Origin: Candidatus Tectomicrobia bacterium
Lineage (GTDB): Bacteria > UBA8248
Assembly: GCA_016192135.1 (NCBI GenBank)
Contig: JACPUR010000017.1
Location: 124,001-188,000, forward strand
Direction: 5' to 3'
DNA: 64,000 nt
The notes beneath the pieces are model-generated. The model was not told the origin of the DNA. It did not search any database and saw only the letters and a list, made by a program, of their open reading frames with translations. The position numbers and the translations under genes are program-made. Shown piece by piece: positions 33,819-41,601 of the stretch; the first letter of the stretch is position 1; each line of letters opens with the position of its first letter.

Positions 33819-34868
33819 ATGGATCGGCCCATCCGCGTCGTCGCCAGCTACATGCCGTGCCTCCTGGCCCTCCGGGGCCGTCCCTATGCCCCCGCCATCC
33901 AGAAGCGCATCGACGCCGCCCTGGACCCGGCGCGGGTGGAGTTCATCCTGGAGCCCGATCCGGCGGCCCGCCTCAAAGCCCTGGAGGAGGCGGTGGTCTA
34001 CATCCACCGCAACGAGACGCTGCCGCCGGAGCTCTTCGAGCGGGCGAAGAAGCTGAAGCTCGTTCAGGCGGGGACGCCCTGGGGCGAGCGCATCAATATG
34101 GAGGAGGCCGCCCGGCGCGGGGTGGCGGTGGCCCTCATGCGCCGGCCCATCAGCGAGACGGTGGCGGACCTCGCCGTGGCCCTCATGCTCTATCTCGTCC
34201 GCAACATGCGCGAGAGCGACCGGCGCATCCGCGGGGGCTGGGACGGCCCCCTCTCCCCCACCCGGCCGGACGGGAGCGCCTACAACTGGACCCAGCTCCC
34301 GGACTCGCGGGGGCTGCGCAAGATGCGGCTCGGCATCCTGGGCATGGGGGAGATCGCCCGCTTCTTCTCCGAGCGCGCCAAGGGCTTCGGGATGGACATC
34401 CGCTACTGGAACCGGACGCCGCTGCCCCGGCCCATCGAGCGCAAGCTGGGCGCCAGGTACCTCGAGAAGGACAAGCTCCTCAAGACCTCCGAGGTGCTCT
34501 ACGTGGGGGTGGGGATGCGGCCCGACACTCGCCATTTCGTGGGCGAGAAGGAGCTGGCCGCGATGCGGAAGGGGGCCGTCCTCCTCAACCTGGGCCGGGG
34601 GCCCCTGGTGGACCAGGAGGCCCTCCTGGCGGCCCTCCAGAGCGGCCGCCTGGGCGGGGCGGGGCTGGACGTCTTCTACCCCGAGCCCTTGCCGGCGGAC
34701 CATCCGCTCCTCCAGCACCCGCGGGTCGTGGCCACCCCCCACGTCGGAGGGGGGGACGACGGGATGATCGTGAGCGAGCTCGAGGCCTTCATGAAAAATG
34801 CCCACCGCATCGTGGACGGCAAGCGCCCCGTCGGCATCGCGAACGGGGTGAAGTGGGGGGAGGGCTAG
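33819..34868 (+). CDS. D-2-hydroxyacid dehydrogenase family protein
   Basis: A 349-residue NAD(P)-dependent 2-hydroxyacid dehydrogenase. The Rossmann motif is GILGMGEIAR; catalytic residues are seen in NLGRGPLVD (Arg), YPEPLP (Glu) and TPHVGGG (His). It has an internal insertion with GWDGPLSPTRPDGSAYN before the Rossmann fold. It reduces a 2-oxo acid or oxidises a D-2-hydroxy acid; substrate unknown. GGAGAGGAGAACG precedes the ATG. One of three members of this family in the window, and not close in sequence to the other two. Confidence 0.87.
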   Translation: MDRPIRVVASYMPCLLALRGRPYAPAIQKRIDAALDPARVEFILEPDPAARLKALEEAVVYIHRNETLPPELFERAKKLKLVQAGTPWGERINMEEAARRGVAVALMRRPISETVADLAVALMLYLVRNMRESDRRIRGGWDGPLSPTRPDGSAYNWTQLPDSRGLRKMRLGILGMGEIARFFSERAKGFGMDIRYWNRTPLPRPIERKLGARYLEKDKLLKTSEVLYVGVGMRPDTRHFVGEKELAAMRKGAVLLNLGRGPLVDQEALLAALQSGRLGGAGLDVFYPEPLPADHPLLQHPRVVATPHVGGGDDGMIVSELEAFMKNAHRIVDGKRPVGIANGVKWGEG

Positions 34869-34904
34869 TTCACCCGCTATTTTCGCAGGATGGGTTCGGT
34901 TCTG

Positions 34905-34999
34905 CTCCCTCTCCCTCCGGGAGAGGGTTGGGGTGAGGGAGGGTTTCAGGAGCCGTCATTCCCTCACCCCCGTCCCTTCTCCCAATGGGAGAGGGGGGA
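34905..34999. repeat. Dispersed repeat, family B
   Basis: CTCCCTCCGGGAGAGGGTTG, then GGGTGAGGG, a 20-base spacer and a second inverted arm CCTCACCCCC...GGGAGAGGGG. Same organisation as 48241-48328. Confidence 0.8.
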
Positions 35000-35079
35000 A
35001 TACCTCTTCGATTGGTGGGCTGGGACGAGCCGGAGAAGCAATCAAACCTGAAGTTCCGCTGGCCCTGCCGGAGGACACC

Positions 35080-35505
35080 ATGAGTGACAATACCCTGAAG
35101 GTCCAGGTGGAGTGGCGGGGGGGCAAGCGCATCCACGTCGAGGCCCGGGGCAACCGGCTCGTGGTGGACGAGGCGAAGGAGGGGGGCGACGGCTTCCGGC
35201 CCACCGAGCTCCTCCTGGGGGCGCTCGGCGCCTGCACCATGGGCACCCTCCTCAACTTCTGCAAGAACATGGACATCCCCGTCGAGAGCTTCACTATCGA
35301 TCTGGAGGGGAAGCGCGAGACGGCCCCCGAACGGGTGGGGGAGATCCGCCTCTCGCTCGTCCTCGCGGGCCAGGTGCCCGAGGACCGCCTCGAGACGCTC
35401 CGGCGGGTGGCCAAGGGCTGCCGGGTGCACTACACCATGACCCACCCGCCCCGGATCGAGCTGGAGCTGCGGGCGGCCGAGGGGAAGGTACAAGAGAGGG
35501 TGTAG
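35080..35505 (+). CDS. OsmC-family protein
   Basis: A 141-residue OsmC/Ohr fold protein: FRPTELLLGALGACTMGTLLNFCKN contains the first catalytic Cys (about residue 52), and VAKGCRVHYTM contains the second (about 117). The pair forms the thiol peroxidase site that reduces organic hydroperoxides. The start at 35080 follows GGAGGACACC. Its TAG stop lies inside the GTAGGGG of the next dispersed repeat. Confidence 0.88.
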   Translation: MSDNTLKVQVEWRGGKRIHVEARGNRLVVDEAKEGGDGFRPTELLLGALGACTMGTLLNFCKNMDIPVESFTIDLEGKRETAPERVGEIRLSLVLAGQVPEDRLETLRRVAKGCRVHYTMTHPPRIELELRAAEGKVQERV

Positions 35506-35559
35506 GGGTAGTCCTTGCGGCTGCCCGCAACAGGGCGGGCACGAGGCCTGCCCCTACAG
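35502..35559. repeat. Dispersed palindromic repeat, family A
   Basis: GTAGGGGTAG...CTGCCCGCAACAGGGCGGGC...GCCTGCCCCTAC. It overlaps the stop codon of the OsmC gene and ends 27 bases before the next start. Confidence 0.65.
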
Positions 35560-35585
35560 AGGCCTGGGGTTTGCCTGGAGATCCG

Positions 35586-36677
35586 ATGCCTATCGAACTT
35601 GCCTGGTACATGTCCTGCGACGGGGATAGCAGCCACATCGGCCAGAAGTTCGCGGATCACTCGCCCAGCTACGAAACCTTCACCCGCATCGCCCGCAACG
35701 CCGAGCGCGCGGGCTTCACTACCCTCCTCGTCCCCACCAGCCAGATGAGCGGCCACTACAGCCAGCAGGCGCCCGCCTGGGACAGCATCGTGAACGCCGC
35801 CGTCGTCGCCCCCGCGACGAAGACGATCAAGCTCCTGCTGGCCGTCCGGATGGGCATCATGGATCCGGCCATCTGCGCCCGGATGCTCGCCTCCCTGGAC
35901 GAGCTGAGCGGAGGGCGCATCCTCCTGAACGTGGTGACGGGGGGCGCCCCGCTCGCGAGCTACGGCGAGGAGATGGACCACGACACCCGCTACGAGCGCA
36001 CGGAGGAATACCTCCAGGTGCTCGATGGCCTCTGGACGCGGGAGAAGTTCACCTTCGAGGGTAAGTACTACCGGCTCAAGGACGCCTCCGTCTTCCCGCA
36101 CCCGGTCCAGAAACCGCGCATCCCCTTCTTCATGGCGGGGGCCTCGGACGTCGCCCGGGCCATCGCGGCGCGGCGGGCGGAGTATTCGGTCTTCTGGGGC
36201 GAGACGCCCGAGCAGGTGGCGGGGGAGGTGCGGAAGATCGAGGACATGCTCCAGGGCACGGGCAAGAAGCTCAGGTACGTCACCCGCTTCCAGATCATCG
36301 CCCGCGAGACCGAGCGCGAGGCCTGGGAGGCAGCGGAGGAGGTCCTGAGCCGAATCGACCCCGAGGTCCTCGCCCATCACCGCGGCGTCATTTCGAAGTT
36401 CGAGAGCCGGGGGACCCAGAACCAGCAGAAGCGGACCGCGGAGGAGATGGTGGGCCCCAACCTCTGGGCGGGGATGGGCCGCATCCGCTCGGGCTCGGCC
36501 GTGGCCATCGTGGGCGACTACGCGCAGTGCGCGGAGAAGATCGTCGAGCTGGAGCGGGCGGGGGTGGACTTGCTCATCCTCTCGGGGTTTCCCCTGCACT
36601 CGGAGTGCGAGCGCGTGGGCCGGCACGTCATCCCCCTGGTTCGGGAGATGGAGCGGGCGCTCCCCGCGCGGGGGTAG
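35586..36677 (+). CDS. LLM-class flavin-dependent monooxygenase, SsuD-like
   Basis: A 363-residue luciferase-like monooxygenase with the alkanesulfonate monooxygenase pattern: SQMSGHYSQQAPAWDS, ILLNVVTGGAP, DHDTRYERTEEYLQV, FFMAGAS, then the SsuD-type loop GTQNQQKRTAEE and NLWAGMGRIRSG. The enzyme would oxidise a sulfonate or similar substrate with reduced flavin. No sulfonate transporter or SsuE reductase lies near; a rhodanese and an OsmC protein flank it, which suggests sulfur or thiol metabolism. Substrate uncertain. Confidence 0.85.
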   Translation: MPIELAWYMSCDGDSSHIGQKFADHSPSYETFTRIARNAERAGFTTLLVPTSQMSGHYSQQAPAWDSIVNAAVVAPATKTIKLLLAVRMGIMDPAICARMLASLDELSGGRILLNVVTGGAPLASYGEEMDHDTRYERTEEYLQVLDGLWTREKFTFEGKYYRLKDASVFPHPVQKPRIPFFMAGASDVARAIAARRAEYSVFWGETPEQVAGEVRKIEDMLQGTGKKLRYVTRFQIIARETEREAWEAAEEVLSRIDPEVLAHHRGVISKFESRGTQNQQKRTAEEMVGPNLWAGMGRIRSGSAVAIVGDYAQCAEKIVELERAGVDLLILSGFPLHSECERVGRHVIPLVREMERALPARG

Positions 36678-36708
36678 AAGGCATCCAGGTCCAGGGTTTC
36701 CCGAATCT

Positions 36709-36764
36709 GTAGGGGCGATGCTTGTCATCGCCCCAAGGGGGGCGAACACGAGGTTCGCCCCTAC
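36709..36764. repeat. Dispersed palindromic repeat, family A
   Basis: Two linked palindromes: GTAGGGGCGATGCTTGTCAT...CGCCCC and GGGCGAACACGAGGTTCGCC followed by CCTAC. Confidence 0.8.
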
Positions 36765-36829
36765 AGAAAGAACGGATACGGCAATCGTAGCGTCGTTGGC
36801 TTTTTCCCAATTCCTGAAAGGGCAGTCCC

Positions 36830-37669
36830 GTGACCCAAGACCCACCCCTCGTTTCCACCCAGTGGCTGGCCGATCGCCTGAACGATCCCAATGTCCGGGT
36901 CATCGAGGTCTCCTCCTCGGCCGAGGACAAGCGCTACCGCGAGGGGCACATCCCCGGCGCGGCCTGGTTCTTCTGGAAGGACCTGTGCTGGGACGACACC
37001 GACCGCGAGTTCCTCACTCCCCAGCAGATGTCCGCGCGCCTGGGCAGGATCGGCATCACGCACGACGCCACCCTCGTCATCTACGGCGACCCGGTCCAGT
37101 TCGGCACCTACCCCTTCTGGGCGCTCACCATGGCGGGGCACCCCAGGCTCAGGCTCCTCGACGGGGCCAAGACGCGCTGGAAGGCGGAGGGGCGGCCCAT
37201 GACGCAGGAAATCCCCTCGTTCAAGCCCGCGGACTACAAGCCGCCCAAGGGCGGGGACAGCTCCATGCGGGTGGGGCGGGACGAGGTGCGGGCCAACCTC
37301 AAGAAACCGGGCCGGCTTCTTCTCGACGTGCGCTCCCCCGAGGAGTACAGCGGGGAGCGGGTGATGGCCCACGGCTCCTTCGACCATGGGGCGGAGCGGA
37401 AGGGACGCATCCCGGGCGCCGTCCATCTCTTCTACAAGGAGCTCTACAACGCGGACGAGACCTTCAAGCGGCCCGAGGAGCTGCGCGCCGCCCTGGAGCG
37501 CGCCGGGGCCACCCCGGACCGGGAGGTCGTGGTCTACTGCCGCCTCAGCCACCGGGCCACGCTCGCCTGGTTCGCCATGAGGCACCTGCTCGGCTACCCG
37601 GACGTGAAGATCTACGACGGCTCCTGGACCGAGTGGGGGAGCATCGTGGGCTTCCCGGTGGAGAAGTAG
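36830..37669 (+). CDS. Sulfurtransferase (two rhodanese domains)
   Basis: A 279-residue two-domain rhodanese. Domain 1 (about 8-130) is inactive: it has the fold (YREGHIPGAAWFFWKDLCW) but no Cys in the loop (IYGDPVQFG). Domain 2 (about 150-275) has LLDVRSPEEYSG and the active loop VVYCRLSHRAT with the catalytic Cys (about 231). It transfers sulfane sulfur from thiosulfate or 3-mercaptopyruvate to thiol or cyanide acceptors. GTG start at 36830 behind GAAAGGG. It is followed after 13 bases by an AT-rich foreign gene. Confidence 0.87.
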   Translation: MTQDPPLVSTQWLADRLNDPNVRVIEVSSSAEDKRYREGHIPGAAWFFWKDLCWDDTDREFLTPQQMSARLGRIGITHDATLVIYGDPVQFGTYPFWALTMAGHPRLRLLDGAKTRWKAEGRPMTQEIPSFKPADYKPPKGGDSSMRVGRDEVRANLKKPGRLLLDVRSPEEYSGERVMAHGSFDHGAERKGRIPGAVHLFYKELYNADETFKRPEELRAALERAGATPDREVVVYCRLSHRATLAWFAMRHLLGYPDVKIYDGSWTEWGSIVGFPVEK

Positions 37670-37682
37670 GGGGGCCGCCGAG

Positions 37683-38987
37683 ATGGGATCAGGTGGAATT
37701 TTTGAGTTAAAAAACCGCTTGATTGGCTTTTTTGATATTCTTGGGTTTTCAAGCCTTCTCGAATCCCAAGACTTAAAAAGTATCTATAAAATCTATTCAG
37801 AATTGATAGATGAAGCGAACATGAGAGTTTTTCAGAGTCCACCTTTGCCTGGTAGTCCTCCACCACCCCCAACCAAATTTGAATTTGCCCGGTTCCTTTT
37901 CGATTCGATCATTTTAGTTTCTCATCCGGTTGACCAATTGATAGGCGTAAATGATTTCATCGAAGGTTGTATTCAGATCATGGAGAATTCCTTTAAGCGA
38001 AAATTGCCTCTGAGGGGATGCGTCAGTATTGGAGATTTTCTTGAGGATCGAGACCGGGGAATTTTTCTCTCTAAGGTTTTCTCGCGGCTTGTTCGTGCGG
38101 AGAAAAATCAAGAGTGGTCCGGCTGTTACATATTGCCGGATGCCGAAGATCTGGTTGTTCAAAGTGTGCTCGATGAAAAAGGGGTTTCTCGTGATTTGGT
38201 CGGCTTTTATTGTGGTTGTCCGTTAATACCCTTTCAGATTCCTACCAAAGATAAAAAGGTAACACTGAAATGTTGGTGCCTCAACTGGGTGTATATGCTG
38301 GATGCATCGGTACTTATCTCAACTTTTGACCATTTGGTCGAACCGAAGAGGAGTGAGACTAAAAAATTTGTTGACTATGTCTATTCTCTTGTAGACGATT
38401 CTGTCAAACTTAAGCAGGATTATCTTCCTGCGGCGAAGCTACAAATGATGCGCTTTCGGACGAAGCTTCGTACTCGCATAATTGATGCCGGTGGTGACGC
38501 GGTGGAGCCGCGAAGAAAGAAACCTACGGCCGCCGAGTATATGAAGATGCTGAATGATCACAAAGAGATCATTCAATCATTGGGTAAAAGGGGCGAATTT
38601 CGACTCGAAATTAAAAGCAAGTTTACCTGTGCTCAGCCCACCCGGTACTTGAGGGGCTTGCCCTTCAGGCAGCGCACGACCTCGAGCGCCGCCTTGCGGC
38701 GCAGGTCGTCCTGGGCGGCGGTGCTGTACCAGGCGCTGTGCGGGGTGACGTGGCAGTTCGGGAGCGCCACGAGCGGGTGCCCCGCGCGCGGGGGCTCCTC
38801 GGAGAGGACGTCCAGGCCCGCCGCCCGGATGCGCTTCTCGCGCAGCGCCCCGGCCAGGGCCCCCTCGTCCACCAGCTCCCCGCGGGCCACGTTCACGAGC
38901 ACCGCGTCCGGCTTCATCCGGGCGAGGGCCTCCCGGCCGATGATCCCCCGCGTCCCGGGGGTCAGGGGAGCGTGGAGGGAGATGTAG
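37683..38987 (+). CDS. AT-rich foreign gene with nucleotidyl-cyclase-like motifs; 3' end runs into the neighbour's antisense
   Basis: The reading frame gives 434 residues, but only the first 315 or so (to about 38625) lie in AT-rich, protein-like sequence; the rest is read through the antisense of the convergent dehydrogenase gene and looks like shadow. The natural stop seems to have been lost at the junction. The real part contains LIGFFDILGFSSLL, LFDSIILVS and PLRGCVSIGDF, spaced like the two metal Asp motifs and hairpin of class III nucleotidyl cyclases, but diverged. No signal peptide or membrane helix. Function unknown. Base composition, far poorer in GC than both flanks, shows recent transfer. 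Confidence 0.55.
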   Translation: MGSGGIFELKNRLIGFFDILGFSSLLESQDLKSIYKIYSELIDEANMRVFQSPPLPGSPPPPPTKFEFARFLFDSIILVSHPVDQLIGVNDFIEGCIQIMENSFKRKLPLRGCVSIGDFLEDRDRGIFLSKVFSRLVRAEKNQEWSGCYILPDAEDLVVQSVLDEKGVSRDLVGFYCGCPLIPFQIPTKDKKVTLKCWCLNWVYMLDASVLISTFDHLVEPKRSETKKFVDYVYSLVDDSVKLKQDYLPAAKLQMMRFRTKLRTRIIDAGGDAVEPRRKKPTAAEYMKMLNDHKEIIQSLGKRGEFRLEIKSKFTCAQPTRYLRGLPFRQRTTSSAALRRRSSWAAVLYQALCGVTWQFGSATSGCPARGGSSERTSRPAARMRFSRSAPARAPSSTSSPRATFTSTASGFIRARASRPMIPRVPGVRGAWREM

Positions 38988-39604
38988 TCCGAGCGCCGGT
39001 AGAGGTCGTCCAGCTCCACCTTCTCCGCCCGCAGCTTCTTGAAGACGGCCTCTGGGGCGTAGGGATCGCAGGCGAGGAGCTTCATGCCGAAGGCCCGCGC
39101 CTTACGGCCCAGCGCCGCCCCGATGCGCCCGATGCCCAGGATGCCCAGGACCGCGCCCTTCAGCGGCGCGATGGGCCGGATGGGCGCCACCCCCCAGCCC
39201 CCCCGCCGCACCTCGGCCACCCCCGCATCGAGCTTCCGCGCGAAGAACAGGATGAAGGCCATGGCGTGGTCGGAGACCTCGTCGATGCAGTAGTCCGGCA
39301 CGTTGGTGACGGCGATGCCTCGCCGCTTGGCGGCCTCCACGTCGATGTTGTCCACCCCGATGCCGCCGCGCGCGATGATGCGGCACCTCTCGAAGGCGTT
39401 GATGGCCGTCCCGGTGAAGCGGGGGATGGAGCCCGAGATGACGGCGTCGGCCTCCCGGCAGAGCTCGATGAGGGAGGAGTCGTCCGCGCCCGGGCCCTCG
39501 ACGACGCGGCACTTGAGGGGGGCGAGAACCTCCCGCTCCAGGTCGAGGGGGCCGAAGCGGGTGCCGGCGACGGCGACGGTGAGGGGTTGCTTGGCGGCAT
39601 TCAT
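38633..39604 (-). CDS. D-2-hydroxyacid dehydrogenase, CtBP-like
   Basis: A 323-residue NAD-dependent 2-hydroxyacid dehydrogenase of the CtBP-like group: GILGIGRIGAALG (Rossmann), NVARGELVDEGAL (Arg), SEEPPRAGH (Glu) and TPHSAWYS (His). The stretch RGIAVTNVPDYCIDEVSDHAMAF closely parallels the N-terminal domain of the island fusion protein (RGIYVTNVRDYCSQEVAEHV), so the two are of the same subfamily. Substrate unknown. Its stop codon lies a few bases from the edge of the AT-rich insertion, and the C terminus (KGKPLKYRVG) looks complete. Confidence 0.87.
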   Translation of the reverse strand: MNAAKQPLTVAVAGTRFGPLDLEREVLAPLKCRVVEGPGADDSSLIELCREADAVISGSIPRFTGTAINAFERCRIIARGGIGVDNIDVEAAKRRGIAVTNVPDYCIDEVSDHAMAFILFFARKLDAGVAEVRRGGWGVAPIRPIAPLKGAVLGILGIGRIGAALGRKARAFGMKLLACDPYAPEAVFKKLRAEKVELDDLYRRSDYISLHAPLTPGTRGIIGREALARMKPDAVLVNVARGELVDEGALAGALREKRIRAAGLDVLSEEPPRAGHPLVALPNCHVTPHSAWYSTAAQDDLRRKAALEVVRCLKGKPLKYRVG

Positions 39605-39710
39605 GCGGGCTCCTGAGCGTTCGGGACGGCTGCGGATGACGCGCCCGGCGCCCTCTGCCGGGGCGCGGGCGAGTATAGAGGGGCCGGGGCCGGGGCGGCA
39701 ATCGCAGAAG

Positions 39711-39743
39711 CAAAAAGCCGCGGCCCCCGGAGGGGCCGCGGCC
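39711..39743 (-). terminator. Rho-independent terminator of the ferredoxin gene
   Basis: On the minus strand: GCCGCGGCCCC-TCCG-GGGGCCGCGGC, an 11-bp GC stem, followed by TTTTTG. It lies 20 bases after the ferredoxin stop. Confidence 0.85.
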
Positions 39744-39762
39744 GGATGGGGGGCTTCTCAGC

Positions 39763-40074
39763 CTAGCGGAGCTTGTTCTCGGGGCGGCGCGGAGGATCGT
39801 TCGCGGGCCGGGGATCGACGGGTTCATTGTTCTTGAAGCTGGGCGCCAGCTCGGCGTTGATCTTCGCCCACTCGGGATTCTCGTCCTCGCTCTCCAGGAT
39901 GGCGTCGATCGGGCACTCGGGCTGGCAGACGCCGCAGTCGATGCACTCCTCGGGATCGATGATCAGGAAGGGCTGCCCCTTGTACTCGCCTGGATGCATA
40001 CAATCGACCGGGCATACGCTCACACACGTCGCGTAGCGCTCACCGAGGCACTTCTCCGAGATCACAAAAGTCAT
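39763..40074 (-). CDS. 4Fe-4S ferredoxin
   Basis: A 103-residue ferredoxin starting MTFVISEKCLGERYATCVSV. The cysteines CVSVCPVDC and CIDCGVCQPECPIDAI give two clusters, probably one 3Fe-4S or 4Fe-4S and one 4Fe-4S, as in FdxA-type 7Fe/8Fe ferredoxins. It would carry electrons to unknown partners in the cytoplasm. Start at 40074 behind GGAGG; followed by its own terminator, so it is monocistronic. Confidence 0.9.
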   Translation of the reverse strand: MTFVISEKCLGERYATCVSVCPVDCMHPGEYKGQPFLIIDPEECIDCGVCQPECPIDAILESEDENPEWAKINAELAPSFKNNEPVDPRPANDPPRRPENKLR

Positions 40075-40428
40075 TGAACCGAACCTCCTCCGAAGAAACT
40101 CTGGCAACGGGAGCGCCGGGACGGTCGAAGCGGGCCGCCTTGCGCCTGCGCAAGCGTTCTCCACCCTGCACCGGCCTAGCTTGCCGGACGCCCCATGATG
40201 CTAGCAGAGGCCCTCGGGGCGAGGCAAGCGGCCTGGGGCCTGGAAGGAGAGCCGCGTCTTCGCGCCCGTCCCGGCCGCCCGGCGCCGCGGGAGAGCCGGA
40301 TCCGGGGCCTGTTTCCCCGGTTTTCCGCCGGGCGGGAAATTTTTTCCCCCTTCCGTTGTTCTATTCGAAGAACAGGACATTCCAGGCATGCCGCGGCCTG
40401 CCCCCCAGCGGGCCGGAAGGAGCGAGCC
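40075..40428. other. Divergent gene-free region
   Basis: Between the ferredoxin and PilZ genes. No frame with protein-like composition. The stretch near 40335-40375 is T-rich and includes AAATTTTTTCCCCC; promoters for both genes should lie here. Confidence 0.35.
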
Positions 40429-40761
40429 ATGGACCGCCCGGAAAAACGCCGGCACGCCCGCACCCGGGGCTCCGTTTGGATTGAGTGCCCCCTTCTCTCG
40501 GGGGCGTCCTTCCAGGCGCGGGACATTTCGGCGGGGGGATTCCGGGCGATGCTGGCGCACAAGCCGCTCGAGCGCCATCCCTATCATGTGACCCTGCGGG
40601 TGGGCGAGGCGGCTTTCGGACCCTGGCCCGCTTTCCTGGCCTGGCGGCAGGAACATGCGCAGCGGCCGGGCATGTGGTCGTTCGGGATGCTGGTCATGAT
40701 GCAGGACGAGCAGCGGGAGCATCTGGCCGCTCTGCTGGACGGCGTGACCGAGGCAGCCTGA
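40429..40761 (+). CDS. PilZ-domain-like protein
   Basis: A 110-residue protein with RRHARTRGS (R-x-x-x-R variant), then ARDISAGGFRAML, the D-x-S-x-x-G motif that binds c-di-GMP, and a short beta barrel. It is therefore a probable c-di-GMP receptor; the N-terminal Arg motif is less typical than that of the protein encoded at 31683-32027. The ATG at 40429 follows GGAAGGAG. Isolated gene. Confidence 0.75.
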   Translation: MDRPEKRRHARTRGSVWIECPLLSGASFQARDISAGGFRAMLAHKPLERHPYHVTLRVGEAAFGPWPAFLAWRQEHAQRPGMWSFGMLVMMQDEQREHLAALLDGVTEAA

Positions 40762-40776
40762 TCGCCGGCGGGCGCC

Positions 40777-41556
40777 TCAGCCCGCGCCGCCGGGCGCGGG
40801 TATCGCGAAGGCCTCCGCGCGGGGGAGGAGGATGGCGCCCTCGGCGGCGCTCCCCGCCACCTCCCACTTCTCGGCCCCCCATCTCCAGAAGTGGAACACC
40901 GTGATGGCGCACACCAGGGCGTCCACTAGGTCGCCCTGGCGCTCGAAGTCCGCCCCGCGCAGCAGGGCCGGGTTGCGTCGCAGCCGGCCCGCCAGCTCCC
41001 CCCCCAGCTCGACCGGCGGGTCGAGCCTCCCCAGCCGCTCGTAGAGCCGGGCCTGGAAGGCCGCGAGCCCCTCCTGGTGCTGGGAGGTGGCGCTGCGCTT
41101 GTACTTGAAGATTCTCTCCAACCCCAGGAGCGCCACCGAGGAGGGGTGCGGGTAGACCTCCATCGCCGCCCGGGCGGGGACGCCGGCCTCGATGTCGTAG
41201 CGGTGCGGGAAGGCGGCCCCGGCCAGCCAGGCGAGGAGCCTCCCGCCCCGGGGCGGATCCCCGCAGAGCTTCTTGTTGGCCGGGAGGGCCCCCGCGTCGT
41301 AGGCGTGCCACTTGGCGGTGCACTCGAGGTCGCAGGGGCGGGCGCCGCTGCCGTTCGGCACGACGAGCGGCGCGTCGATGCCGACGATGCCCCCGCCCGG
41401 CGTGTGGCTGACGATGAAGTCCCCCATCTCCTCGACGTGCTCCAGCCCGCTCGAGAAGGCGATGGGCCGGGCCGGGCCTTCGCCCCCGCCCTCGAGGACC
41501 ACGATGGCGCTCGGCTTGCGATCCGCCCACGCCAGATCCACCCCGACGAAGCGCAT
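40777..41556 (-). CDS. DUF429 family protein (RNase H-like fold)
   Basis: A 259-residue protein beginning MRFVGVDLAWADRKPSAIVV, the first strand of the RNase H-like fold with its Asp. It also has VGIDAPLVVPN (second Asp), a central AMEVYPHPS and a late DLVDALVCAITV (third acidic site), the usual set of DUF429. Predicted nuclease or phosphotransferase; no known role. Start at 41556, where the family begins, although the frame is open for 14 more codons. It ends close to the PilZ stop. Confidence 0.8.
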   Translation of the reverse strand: MRFVGVDLAWADRKPSAIVVLEGGGEGPARPIAFSSGLEHVEEMGDFIVSHTPGGGIVGIDAPLVVPNGSGARPCDLECTAKWHAYDAGALPANKKLCGDPPRGGRLLAWLAGAAFPHRYDIEAGVPARAAMEVYPHPSSVALLGLERIFKYKRSATSQHQEGLAAFQARLYERLGRLDPPVELGGELAGRLRRNPALLRGADFERQGDLVDALVCAITVFHFWRWGAEKWEVAGSAAEGAILLPRAEAFAIPAPGGAG

Positions 41557-41601
41557 CGGGGGCGGCTGGGGCAGGTTTCCGCCGGGTCGCCGTGGCACGG
41601 G

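Noticed and set aside
35112-35585. N-terminal extension of the SsuD-like protein
   Set aside because: The frame is open through the OsmC gene and a repeat, but it is Arg/Gly-rich shadow; the family begins at MPIELAWY (35586).
37683-38987. CBASS or Pycsar defence cyclase
   Set aside because: The motifs are only loosely cyclase-like, the 3' end is disrupted and there is no adjacent effector gene, so I keep it as unknown.
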